From Mycocentrospora acerina (Eukaryota > Ascomycota > Dothideomycetes > Pleosporales), in assembly GCA_022701365.1 (NCBI GenBank), contig JAKUHH010000177.1, forward strand, positions 682,001 to 746,000: 64,000 nt of DNA, written 5' to 3'. Below are positions 42,788 through 54,355 of this stretch, one piece after another. The stretch's first letter is position 1; each line of letters opens with the position of its first letter. The translations under genes were made by a program, and so were the position numbers. The notes beneath the pieces are model-generated. The model had not been told where the DNA came from, ran no database searches, and saw only the letters and a program-made list of their open reading frames with translations.

Positions 42788-45000
42788 TCATGCAGAGTTC
42801 ATCCCTCTCCTCAGCAGCCTTGTCTCCTCTAGTGTCCCAAAACCTGCCCTTCCAGTCCCCAGTCCTGCTCCCTCTGGATCAATCAACTCTCCGTACCGGA
42901 CCTTCATGTCCAGTAACTCTTGTGGCGCAGCATCTCCACTGACATGGTGCGTTTCAACGAATCTTTCCATCTCTGTGCGTCCTGTTGTTGTCGTCATGAT
43001 CTGTATGAATCCTCCGTCGGTTGCTGGAACGCCGTTTTGCCACAGAGACCAGAGTCCTATACAAATAAAACTCAACCCAAACATGAGTGATAGTGAGTAG
43101 GGAAGGATCAGATTGATGGGTTTAGAGAATTGATACGTAGTTCGGTATTCAGTCACGTTGACAGGATATGGAACAAGCCACGTGTTCAGAGCTAGTGCAG
43201 AGATGCTCACATTGGTGAGGAAATCATTCAGCGTAGCTTCGGTCAAGTCCAGATCTCGGCGCGGATCGAATGCACCTTCGGGAGCTGAATCGTTGTACCG
43301 TTGAAGATTGAACACAGACGGTTCAAGGATTGTGGGGACTAGTCACCAAGACTTAGCTACTTGCACACCAACTATTACGAAAATAGATAGAATCGGGAAA
43401 ACTTACGATTTTTAACAGTAGAGGCGATACCTCCATACGGCGCCATGAGCCTTTGAGTTCCATTCGACGACGTAAAGTTGACGCTGTCAAGAGCTCCCCA
43501 ATAACCCTCATCCCAGTTGTATCCCATACTCTGTAAGGAAGCGTCTAGTGGTGCATATGTATCCCACGTCGTAAGTCGGTCTTTTACAGTCGCTGTCCAG
43601 TTTTTGAAGTCCTGAGTATTTGTAGGCACATCTGTGACATTTGGCCACCGGCCGTCCATGATCTCAAATGGGAATGTGTACGAGCAGCTTTGGATAGAGC
43701 CAATTGGCTGCGCGTCTTGCTTGGTGTATTTGATCTCTCGTCTTCCTCCAACATACGACACATTGACGCCGAGAAGTACTGAGATTGGTTCGCATATCAA
43801 ACTCGACGTTCGCACTGGATATGCAAATAGACCTTTAGTAGTTGAATTTCGAACATACTCGTAGGTACCAAAGTATTCTATTTGACTAATATTCAGGCGA
43901 GGAGTTGAGACATAATTTCCCTTCCAGGCGAGTTCGAAGACGGGTTTAGTATTGAATGAATCATCGTAATGAGTCCAATTGTGTATCTCCTGTTTGCATA
44001 CAAGTTGCGAAGCTCGGTACTCCAAGGAGTAGGATGAGTTCTGACCGTTAGGCGAGGGAAAATCAAGGATCTCGCCGGTGAGTAAGGCAAGTTTGACCAT
44101 ATTAAGCAGGGGACGAGAAGGATTTCTATGAAAAATGTAAGCGATGCAGAGCGAATAAGGTAAACGATCTACCCACACGTATTCATAACTCGCAACGCCG
44201 AATTTGCTGTCATATCTTGACTCCCTGCCTCTAGTTACAGTTGCTTTGCGCGTATATGCTAGACTGGATATGGGTGTTTTGTCAGGGTAAAGGATATCTA
44301 GATCTTCTGGGAGTGGAGGGTTCATAATTGACAAGGTGACATTTTCTGCAGAGGTATAAGGCCGAGAAGTCACGGTAAGAGCAGATGGTGGATAAATGGC
44401 AGCTAGGGGTATGAGCCACACGAATGCGGCCATGAAAAACAACAGTGGTGCTTGTGTGATGATCTTGACTCTTGTCATTTCCAGCGGATTAGAACGTATG
44501 TGGAACAACTGCTCTATACGCGATATCTGGAGTAATTTTTGTCGGAGGATCTTCCATAGGTGCTGAGTAAATGATGTTCCTACTGCAGCCACCAGACAAG
44601 CTTTGAAAGACGTGGTGATGAGTAGTGAAGCGGCGGTGACCTGAGACTGTTCGAGTCGACGGTGCTCGGCGAGAGTACCGTCTAATCTGGAGAAGAAGAT
44701 GAAGTGGCCAATTGCGAGAAGGACAGCTAGTTCAAATAAGAGTGATGTTCGGATACTCTCTGATATTGTGATTGACATACCAAAGACCAAGAAAACGACC
44801 AATAAGGCTGCGGTAGCTCGTTGACAAATCCACTCTTGCGCTCTTGAGAGTATGCCGGGCTTGGCTGTTGTGGTGCCTTGGGCGGTTTGACGTCCTGACA
44901 CTGTAAACGCAGTGTTATTTTCGTGTTTCAATAGAAGTTGAGTGAGTTGATTCTCGTCTGCGTCATTATCACGAGTGTTGCGGTGGGTGTCTTCACTCAT
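42788..45000 (-). CDS. Conserved fungal transmembrane protein, function unknown
   Basis: Exon 1 is 43407-45000 and exon 2 is 42788-43338, split by a 68 nt intron; this gives about 714 aa from ATG 45000. A further 51 nt in-frame intron is possible near 44110-44170 (donor GTGGGT, acceptor CATAG), and removing it would leave 697 aa. Hydrophobic helices lie near residues 60-80, 88-108, 125-150 and 190-215. A large extracellular or lumenal region follows with many N-x-S/T sites (NVTLS, NSSYS, NISQ, NVSYV, NVTDV). One more helix near the C-terminus (PYSLSLMFGLSFICIGLWSL) and a cytosolic tail complete it. This layout is common among uncharacterised ascomycete membrane proteins. No catalytic motif is visible. 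It is divergent from the ABCC gene. Confidence 0.72.
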
Positions 45001-45712
45001 AGCTTGCAGAAGTCTGATGGTAGGGCGTGGAATGGTGAGTAGTAGGGCTGACAAGATGAGAACAGCACCATTTTATCTTAACACCGAGACTGGATGGGTA
45101 GTGCTGGCATAACACGTGCCAGTGCAAATCGACCGTCTTACTGTCGTAGGCTGCAGTGTTTTGGGGGCCAACTGTGTACTACTTTAAGAGCGGCGCAGCC
45201 GTGTGTGGCCTTGCTGTAAGGCCTGCCATTGAATAATTGGAAGGGCGGCTCTTGAAGCTCTACGTTGTCACTGATGGGCATAGATTGATAAGAGGCGACG
45301 ATCAGATCGAGTCAGACTGGCACGGACGAAGGATTGTGATGCTGGCTAGTACCTGCTGCGTCGATGGACGAGACAAAATTTCCTACCCGTCGAGCAGAAG
45401 TGGTCTCGTGCTCTCTTGCCATGAGTGAGGAAGAATTGATGCATGCATGCGCAAGTGACTGATTGACAGAGTGGGTGGATGTGACGATACATGGTGATAG
45501 GCGGATGGGGCAGTGGGGATGCGGCTCGTCGGAACTAAGGGCGAGGCTAAACCCCGAGCCATGACGAGCGATTAGTCAATGATGCTGGCCCATCTAAAAG
45601 TGCAGTCGCGTCCTTGGTCCTCGACCTCGCCGCTCGACAACACCAATTTGCTCTGCCTTGGCTCTGCGACACAGAGACAACAGCACCGCATCGCCTCTCA
45701 CCCGCTCAACCA
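45001..45712. promoter_or_regulatory. Divergent promoter, membrane protein gene / ABCC transporter
   Basis: 712 bp separates the two start codons. No clear TATA box is visible. A short self-complementary GCATGCATGC occurs near 45440-45452. The frame upstream of the ABCC ATG has no earlier ATG. Confidence 0.45.
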
Positions 45713-48700
45713 ATGCAGGGCCAGCAAATCCCGCTCCAGCCCGTGACTCCGCTTGCCTACGGCTACCTCGCCGCCTCGAAGCACGCCCGGCAGCCATTAT
45801 GTGGTAATAGCGAGGGCTGGGGGCCCATCAGCCCCTTTCGCTATGACTTCACCCCGTGCTTCCTCGACGTTTGGATAGCCGCCGTGGCTGTGTGGGGAAT
45901 CGTGGGCGGTGCAGGCGCGTTGTGGTATCTGTTTCGCAAATGCTCGCCGCAGCCGGTGAAGTGCAACTGGCACTTCTACGCAAAACTGGTACGCCATGTG
46001 CTCCCAGCACGTCAGGTGGTTTTTTGGTTGGACAGGTGCTAATCATGTGCGCGCTGATAGGCCACCCTCGCCGCCCTCATTGCGACCACGGCCGTGCAGG
46101 CAGCCCTCCAGATTGAGTACTACAAAGACGTCTGGGCGGGCGACTTCCGTTTCTGGACCTCCGCCATCACCACCGTTTCCCTTGGCGTCGTCTTCTACAT
46201 TCAGTATGTCGAGCACTGGCGCTCGCGCAACGCAAACGGCGTTGTCCTTTTCTTCTGGCTGTTCCTCCTCATCGCGTACGCTGTCAAGCTGCGCTCGCTC
46301 ATCGTCCAGAAACTATACCAGGAGCACGTGGCATACTTTGTAGTCTTCTGCGTCAGCGTTGGGCTAGCTGCGCTCGAGTTTGTGCTCGAGTGTTTTATCC
46401 AGAAGCGGCTGAGCGACTACGACCTGCTTGGAGACGACGACGAATGCCCTTACGAGTACGCCGATGTCTTCTCCGTCTTGACTTTTGGCTGGATGACGCC
46501 CATGATGAAGCGTGGCTACAAGACTTTCCTCACTCAGGATAGCCTGTGGAATCTTCGAAAGCGCGACACGACCCGCCACACATCACAAGCATTTGAGAAC
46601 GCGTGGAAAATCGAAATGGAGAAGAAGCATCCCTCATTGTGGTTGGCCTTCTTCCATTCATTTGGTGGCCCTTACTTCCGCGGCGCAGCCATCAAGACTG
46701 TGAGTGACATGCTCAACTTTGCTCAGCCCCAACTTTTGAGGCTTTTGATCAGTTTCGTCGACTCGTACCGTCACCCCAACCCTCAGCCTGTCATTCGGGG
46801 TGCCGCTATCGCACTCGCCATGTTCGCTGTGTCAGTCTCTCAGACTGCCTTCCTCCACCAGTACTTCCAACGTTCTTTCGAGACTGGCATGCGCATCAAA
46901 TCTTCGTTGACTGCTGCCATTTACGCCAAATCGACTCGTTTGTCCAATGAGGGTCGTGCAACCAAGTCGACTGGTGATATTGTTAATTACATGGCGGTCG
47001 ACACGCAAAGACTACAGGACCTTGCCCAGTACGGTCAGCAGCTGTGGTCCGCCCCTTTCCAAATCGTCCTATGCATGCTGTCACTATACCAACTACTTGG
47101 GTACAGCTGCTTTGCGGGTGTGGCAGCCATGTTCGTTATGATTCCTGTAAATGGAGTACTGGCAAGGTGGATGAAGACTTTACAGAAGGAGCAGATGAAG
47201 AACAAAGACTCACGTACAAAGCTGATTTCCGAGATTCTTAATAATATGAAGTCGATCAAACTGTATGCTTGGACTACAGCATTCGCTAGCCGTCTCAATC
47301 ATATCCGAAACGAACAAGAACTCAAGACCCTCCGCAAGATCGGGGCCACTCAGGCCATTTCCACTTTCACGTGGTCTACGACTCCTTTCCTTGTATCTTG
47401 TTCTACTTTCGGTGTCTTCGTCTGGACTCAGAATCGCGCACTGACTACCGAGATTGTGTTCCCCGCACTCACGCTTTTCAACCTCTTAACTTTTCCCCTG
47501 GCTATCTTACCGATGGTTATCACCGCGATTGTAGAGGCCAGTGTTGCTGTTGGACGTATTACAAGCTACCTAGCTGCTGATGAATTACAAGAAAATGCCG
47601 TCATTCACGAAGATGCCGTAGAAGAGAACGGAGATGAGTCGGTTCGCATCCGAGATGCAAGCTTTACGTGGAACAAGAACGACGAACAAGCCACTCTACA
47701 GGACATTAATTTCTCCGGCCATAAAGGAGAACTCGCTTGCATCGTCGGCCGAGTCGGTGCTGGAAAGTCATCACTGCTACAAGCAGTGCTGGGCGATATT
47801 TGGAAGTTGAAAGGTGAAGTTGTTCTTCGTGGAAAGACAGCCTACGTTCCACAGTCTGCTTGGGTGATGAACGCTTCCGTTCGCGAAAACATTGTATTTG
47901 GTCATCGCTGGGATCCCCAATTTTACGACAAGACGGTCAAGGCATGCGCATTGCTTGATGATTTTGCTCAGTTGCCTGATGGTGACCAAACAGAGGTCGG
48001 TGAACGCGGGATATCCTTGTCCGGTGGACAGAAGGCTCGAGTTACTCTCGCCCGAGCTGTATATGCTCGTGCTGATGTTTATCTACTTGATGACTGTCTA
48101 TCGGCTGTCGATCAGCACGTCGGACGACATTTGATTGACAACGTTCTTGGGCCGAAGGGTCTTCTGGCTGGCAAGACAAGGATATTAGCCACAAACTCAA
48201 TACCTGTGCTGATGGAAGCTGACATGATTCTTCTTCTACGTGAAGGCAAGATTCTTGAAAGAGGCAGCTATGATCAACTAATGGCCATGAAAGGCGAGAT
48301 TTCTAACTTGATCAAAACGTCACTAAATGAAGATCAGGGGGAGGCTGACAGCAGTCGCACCTCAGAAAGCGTCATGAGTGACGAAGGGTCTACTGTTTAC
48401 GGCGGGAGTCCAGCTTCGGATGATGACGATCAAGACCAGGCAGATGCCGAGGCGGTGCAGGAGGGTGCCTCGACGCTAGCACCTCTGAGAGCCGGCAATG
48501 GAACAGCTCGCAAACACAGTTTCAACACGCTCCGGCGCGCCAGCACTGCCAGTTTCAAGGGTCCCCGTGGTAAACTTACTGATGAAGAGGGTGGTGGATT
48601 GAAGAGCAAGCAGACCAAGGAATTCTCTGAACAAGGCAAAGTCAAATGGTCTGTGTATGCAGAATACGCAAAGACGAGTAATCTAGCAGCGGTCGCAATC

Positions 48701-50974
48701 TACATTGTAATGCTGCTTGGAGCACAAACAAGCTCGGTCGGTAAGTACCACGCTCTGAGTTCGTCATTTTTACAATTGTTCAGTTTGGTTCAAAAACTAA
48801 TATTGTATAGGCGCAAGTGTCTGGCTCAGGAACTGGTCTGAAACGAATCAACGATATGGAGGTAACCCTCATGTTGGCAAGTACATTGGTATATACTTCG
48901 CTTTTGGCGTAGGATCTTCGGCCTTAGTCGTTATACAAACACTCATTTTATGGATATTCTGCTCGATTGAGGTAAGCATATAATCCTTTTCGCCTGACGT
49001 GGACGACACCGTGCAGCACTAACTTCAAACTCAAGGCAAGCCGGAAGTTGCACGAGCGGATGGCCTTTGCCATGTTCCGCTCGCCAATGAGCTTCTTCGA
49101 GACGACACCCGCAGGACGCATCCTGAATAGGTTTTCAAGGTATGTATTATACATCTTGAGACGTGGGCGTTCCTTGCGGAACGACTCATTTGCAGAAGCC
49201 ACTTTGTCAACAGTTTCCCAATATCGTCCCAAATCTAGCCTAGCTACGAGATGCAACCTGACTAACTTTTTTGATTTAGTGACATCTACAAGGTCGACGA
49301 AGTTCTTGCGTGAGTTCAACCCAGCGAAGAAAACCGAGTTAAATAAAAGCTAATATGATAAGTCGAACCTTTAACATGTTATTTGTCAATACAGCCAGAG
49401 GTATGCAGCCAACCATGTGCATCAGTTGTGCAACATTCGACTGACAAAACCACTTAGCCGGCTTCACCCTTGTTGTCATATCTGCATCGACCCCCGTCTT
49501 CGCTGCGTTCATCCCACCACTGGGCGCGCTTTATCTCTACATTCAGAGATACTATCTGCGGACATCGCGAGAGCTCAAGCGTCTCGACAGTGTTAGTCGC
49601 AGCCCTATCTATGCTCACTTCCAGGAGTCATTGAGCGGCATGAGCACAATTCGTGCGTATAGCCAGCAGAAGCGTTTCGAACTTGAAAACGAGTGGAGGG
49701 TCGACGCCAATCTTAGAGCCTACTATCCGTCCATCAGCGCTAACCGATGGCTTGCTGTTCGCTTGGAGTTCATCGGTTCGATGATTATCTTAGCATCTGC
49801 TGGACTTTCAGTCATAGCTGTCGCCAGCCATAGTAAAATCTCGGCTGGAGCGGTCGGTCTTGCAATGTCATATTCGCTCCAGATCACACAGAGTCTCAAC
49901 TGGATTGTCCGACAAACTGTCGAAGTGGAGACGAACATTGTATCAGTGGAGCGTGTACTCGAGTACGCTGCTTTGCCAAGCGAGGCGCCAGAGGTCATCT
50001 CAAAGAACCGACCGCCAATCAGCTGGCCATCCCAAGGCGGTGTCTCGTTCAACAACTACAGCACTCGATATCGGCCAGGTCTTGATCTGGTGCTCAAGAA
50101 CATCAATCTTCAAATCAAGCCAAATGAGAAGATTGGCGTAGTGGGCCGCACAGGAGCAGGCAAGAGCTCTCTTACTCTTGCGTTGTTCCGCATCATTGAA
50201 CCTACAGAGGGACATGTGAGCATCGACAACTTGAATACGAGCACAATTGGCCTTCTTGACCTTCGCAGACGACTGGCAATCATTCCTCAGGATGCAGCGC
50301 TCTTCGAGGGGACCGTGCGCGACAATCTTGACCCTGGCCACGTGCATGATGACACGGAGCTATGGAGTGTATTGGGTACATGAAATCCAATCCAAGATCT
50401 TGTGTCACCATTACTAACCTCAACATAGATCATGCTCGTCTTAAAGACCACGTTTCCGGCATGCCAGGAAAGCTAGACGCCCAGGTCCACGAAGGAGGTA
50501 AGCCACGCGGTTTTCCCTTTTCGTACGCTCTGCATGCGGGAACTGACATTTTGCAGGGTCCAACCTTAGCGCCGGACAGCGACAGCTTGTGTCACTTGCG
50601 CGTGCTCTTCTCGCTCCTAGCAACATTTTGGTGTTGGATGAAGCTACGGTAAGTCGCTTCCAGATGTTATCCTTGGACTTTGAATAGGGACTCTGATCAA
50701 AGCTGACACTTGTATTATGCAGGCTGCCGTCGACGTGGAAACGGATGCCCTGCTCCAGACGACGCTACGTAGTAGCATGTTCAGGAACCGTACTATCATC
50801 ACCATTGCGCACCGGATCAATACGATTCTAGATTCTGACCGTATTATCGTACTTGACAAGGGCACCGTCGCAGAGTTTGACTCGCCTGCGGAGCTTGTGA
50901 GGCGAAAGGGATTGTTCTATGAGTTGGTGAAGGAAGCAAACCTACTCAACTCGCTTGACTTGTCACAATCGTAG
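45713..50974 (+). CDS. ABC transporter, ABCC/MRP subfamily (Ycf1-like)
   Basis: Ten exons: 45713-45988, 46061-48740, 48811-48971, 49036-49139, 49280-49309, 49363-49400, 49458-50375, 50429-50497, 50557-50648 and 50723-50974. All phases match and give 1539 aa, the normal MRP length. The order is TMD0, linker, TMD1, NBD1, acidic linker, TMD2, NBD2. NBD1 has Walker A GRVGAGKSS (about residue 655), signature LSGGQKARV and Walker B VYLLDDCLSAVD, with Asp in place of the usual catalytic Glu as in MRPs. NBD2 has GRTGAGKSS (about 1324), LSAGQRQLV and ILVLDEATAAVD. Yeast Ycf1 moves glutathione conjugates and metal complexes into the vacuole; a vacuolar or plasma-membrane role of this type is likely. 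The linker holds Ser/Asp-rich and RRASTASF-type phosphosite-like sequence. Exons 5 and 6 are only 30 and 38 nt. Confidence 0.93.
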
Positions 50975-51927
50975 AGCTCATACAAAAATAAGGATTACAA
51001 TGGGGGCTGATTGGTAGTCAGCATTATGGCTAGTAGCGGTAGGACATGTGGCTGAAAGGGAAACTTGTAGATTTTGTATCATGAGTTTATGCTAAACTGT
51101 AGGAGGAACGTAGCGCGGAGATTAGGCGTCGGACGCCATGTGCTCAAAAAAGGGGGGGGGGATGGGTGTCATGTTCCACAACAACGACGCTGCATGGCTC
51201 ACAAACGAACGTTACACGCCAATTCGGGAGAGAGAAGCAAGGCTGGCTAGGTGCATTTCGGCCGCAAGACTACCTTGAATGGGAGGGTAAGCTTAGGACA
51301 GGGCATTCAATTGTTCTGTCTCGACCTCCCGCTCTTTTCCTCGCACACGCTCTTTTCCTGCAAGTTTCAGTCTACGCAAATTGTAAATACGTAGGTAACG
51401 GTTGCTAAGCAAAAAATGTATCGGTAATTAAGAAAAACCCCTCACAGTCATTCATGATCAAGGCCGAAAATTAATCACGTAGAGTTTGTGTCGCCTGTTG
51501 GCTAGCTAGTGTGGAGTTTGACCGCTAAGTCAAAGTCTGGGTCTGGCGGTTGACTGCCGATCCTTGAGCCACATGCAGATTGCAGATGCAAGAACTCCAC
51601 ATTCACCCAATCCGCTCCGCGGATGTATACAGACTAATCTTCTTTTGGGTGAAGGGCTGCTTGAGAAATTCCGCTGCTCGTGTCAGGACCGCCTGGCTCC
51701 GCGCCTAAACACTCGTAGACTAGATACTAGATACCATAGTACGTGCTGATTTTTTTTGAAATCATGTTGGTCGGCATGTGGATAGGCTGGGAGGTAGTTA
51801 GGTAGGTAGATAGATAGCTGTGGACATGCTCTAGACGCCATGTTACAGTGTCGTGTCGTGTCGTATCTCGTGTACCGCGGTCCGACGACTAGGTACCTAG
51901 GTAGTTATTTACTCATATGCATTATAT

Positions 51928-51955
51928 ACATGTGTGTGTATATGTGTGTGTGTGC
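51928..51955. repeat. Imperfect (TG)n microsatellite
   Basis: Alternating TG broken once by TATA, within a gene-free stretch. Confidence 0.7.
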
Positions 51956-52417
51956 CGATGACTGCAGCCAGCCGACACGTAGGAAATATCTAATCCAACC
52001 TAACCCTAAAGCGATACCAGTGTGGGTGGGGGATTCGCCTGAATCCTAAAGCTCCGAGAATGATGTGATTCTAGCAACACTTGCCGCGGATGTGTCCCGC
52101 TGCAGAGCTGAGGGAGATTCTTGCTCGTGGACAATGTGGTGTGTGTATGGCTCAGGCAGATGGACTTGATTTGAACCTGGCGTGCCGGGTTGGGGCTGCC
52201 AAGACGGGCCCGCGTTGCAGCATATGCATGGTGATGTGCGTGGTGCCGAATGGGGGTGGGGTGGGGGCTAGATATACCGGGATGGGATAGGCTGGGTGGG
52301 TAGGCGCATCCGAATACCTAGTCGAGCGATTGAGTGGCTGACATGGGCTGCAACGAGTGCATTCACATGCTGCGTGGTGTTGTGGATGGGGAGCGGCGGT
52401 AGAACGATTGTCCGCGC

Positions 52418-52455
52418 GCGTGTGCGTGTATGCGTGTGCGTGTGCGTGTGCGTGT
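52418..52455. repeat. (GTGCGT)n-type microsatellite
   Basis: About six near-copies of GTGCGT/GTGTGC in a row, with one TATGCG interruption, in a gene-free stretch. Confidence 0.7.
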
Positions 52456-54355
52456 AGAAGGTGAGGAAATGAGGAGGGGATGAGGGGATGAGGAGGGAGG
52501 CTGCAGTTGCAAGGCGTGAGATGTCTCTGTGCGTGGATTATTGCTTTGGGATGGTAGGGATATTGATTGGCACGGAAGGGATTACGGGTAGTTAGTCTAT
52601 GCGCTGCACTGCATGCCATTCACCGTTGAGCAAGCGAGATTACGTTGCAGCGCATCATGTACATTAAGGTGCGCACGCGAGTGCAGGCTCATTCGTCGTT
52701 TAGCGAGCTCGACGCCAGACGGTTAGGATTCTGGTGGTGGACGGGGAGTAGGAAATGGCGCCGCTGCACGATCGATTGTTGGCATCTGGCTACCGCTGGC
52801 CGGGATTTTGGTCATAGGTCGGCTGATGTGTGGTGTGGATATGATGGGGATGCATATGGGACGGGGCCAATCAGAGGCAGAAGGCGGCGTGTGTGGTTGC
52901 TTGGGCAGAGATTGATTGGGGGTAGGCGCACGCTGCGGTGGGAAAGACGGCAGGTGGATAAAGGGAGCGTGTGTGGGTGTGGGTGTCTAGAGTTGATTGA
53001 AGAGAAAAGTAGGGAAAAGGCGTCTTGACATGAATGCGTTGTTGGGTTTTCAAGGATCATCTGTACACCGCTTGAGCCAAGGATAGGAAGTATCAGCCAT
53101 GCTCTGCACCATTCCTATCTTTTGGCCTAATATCAATGTTCAAGAGGACAGCGCTTGTCTCCCACGCAAGCAGGTATCCCCAAATCTGGCCTGCACAAGT
53201 TTGGGCTGATATGGACAATCGTTCAATGTTTGATCTTCACGGCAGCGGTCGATGGAGTGGGTTCCGGACGGAGCGGGCCATGCGTGCCAGATCTTGGTAA
53301 CAGGCCTAGACAATGCTAGCATGTCCACGACCCTTATCCGCTCACTTTCTCGTTTCAAGCTGACGCAGATACAGGCTACCACTTATGGCTAAAGGTGGCT
53401 GGCGGGGAGTGCGGAAACACTCTTGCATCCTGGTCTCCGGGGACCGTTTGAGGCTGTACAACTACGCCTCCATGACTGTAATTCGATACTTCCTCGCTGC
53501 GTTTGCTGTCTTGAGGCAGAGAAACAGCATCATTCATAGTAAGCGTACGGGTAGCTGCTGATGTGGAAAGGGGACGTAGTGGAAATTTTCATTCTAGATG
53601 AGGAGATTGCCAAAATATAAGGTGGGATGCCCATGTCCTGGTCCTGGGAATGGGCTGTATCGTGTCTGTCTTTCCAGTCATCCCGCCCCTTTGGCATTCC
53701 ATCTACGACTTCATTGCTTGCTTATTTGCGGTTCCACCTTTTTTCGGGTTTCGGAAACAGACGCCGACTTTTGCGGCTTTCACGTCACGGCTTCATCATA
53801 CCGGCCTTGTAGTCGCCCCTCTCCCTACGTTCGTGATTCCTCTTCCTTCTCAACCTTTTTTTTCAGCAGTGGCGAGGCAAGTGGACAACTTGGGAAGCGC
53901 GGAGCGACACCCCTCTTCTGGTGTATTCCCAGACAGCCTTGGATCGATACTTCCGCAGCCTCGCCCTTGCTTTTTAGCGGATCGAGGGTGGTTCTTTTTC
54001 CATCGACGGGGAATTTGCTTGTTCAGGTAAGCCAACTGTATCTGCGGGGTCAATTGCGGCGCGGGCGATGAGCCGTTACTATGATTGGTGTGCATGCATG
54101 ACGAACGGGTGCCCTGTCCTGCGATCGATCCGCCTGCTACAGCAGACAAGATTGACTTTTGCTTTTGCCAACCTAAGACAGGGAGCACTGAACAAAGGAA
54201 AGGCGGTGTCAACTCCGACCGGCAGACTTCCGCAAAGCAGACAACGTCACTCCCCTGCATGCGGGCTGCCTAACAGACGGACTTGCTCGTTCTTTAGCCT
54301 TGGCCTGCGACTCGGTTTGGCTGTGACTCGATTCGCCTGACTTTCCAACATCAAC

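Larger units (their letters stand above)
50975..54355. other. Long gene-free stretch with GT-rich microsatellites
   Basis: 3.4 kb with no supported gene. It includes a G run (51149-51159), GT/TATG tracts (about 51928-51955) and a GTGCGT-type array (about 52418-52455). A pyrimidine-rich region (53680-54000) is the likely promoter or leader of the YDR124W-like gene. Open frames up to about 157 codons (53598-54071) have a Pro/Ser/Cys-rich composition without motifs and probably reflect base composition. Confidence 0.55.

Noticed and set aside
51999..52010. CCTAACCCTAAA, telomere-like sequence
   Set aside because: A single partial match to the TTAGGG complement, not an array; no sign of a chromosome end here.
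53598..54071. 157-codon plus-strand frame upstream of the YDR124W-like gene
   Set aside because: Overlapping frames of similar length exist on the same strand; composition reflects a pyrimidine-rich promoter or leader.
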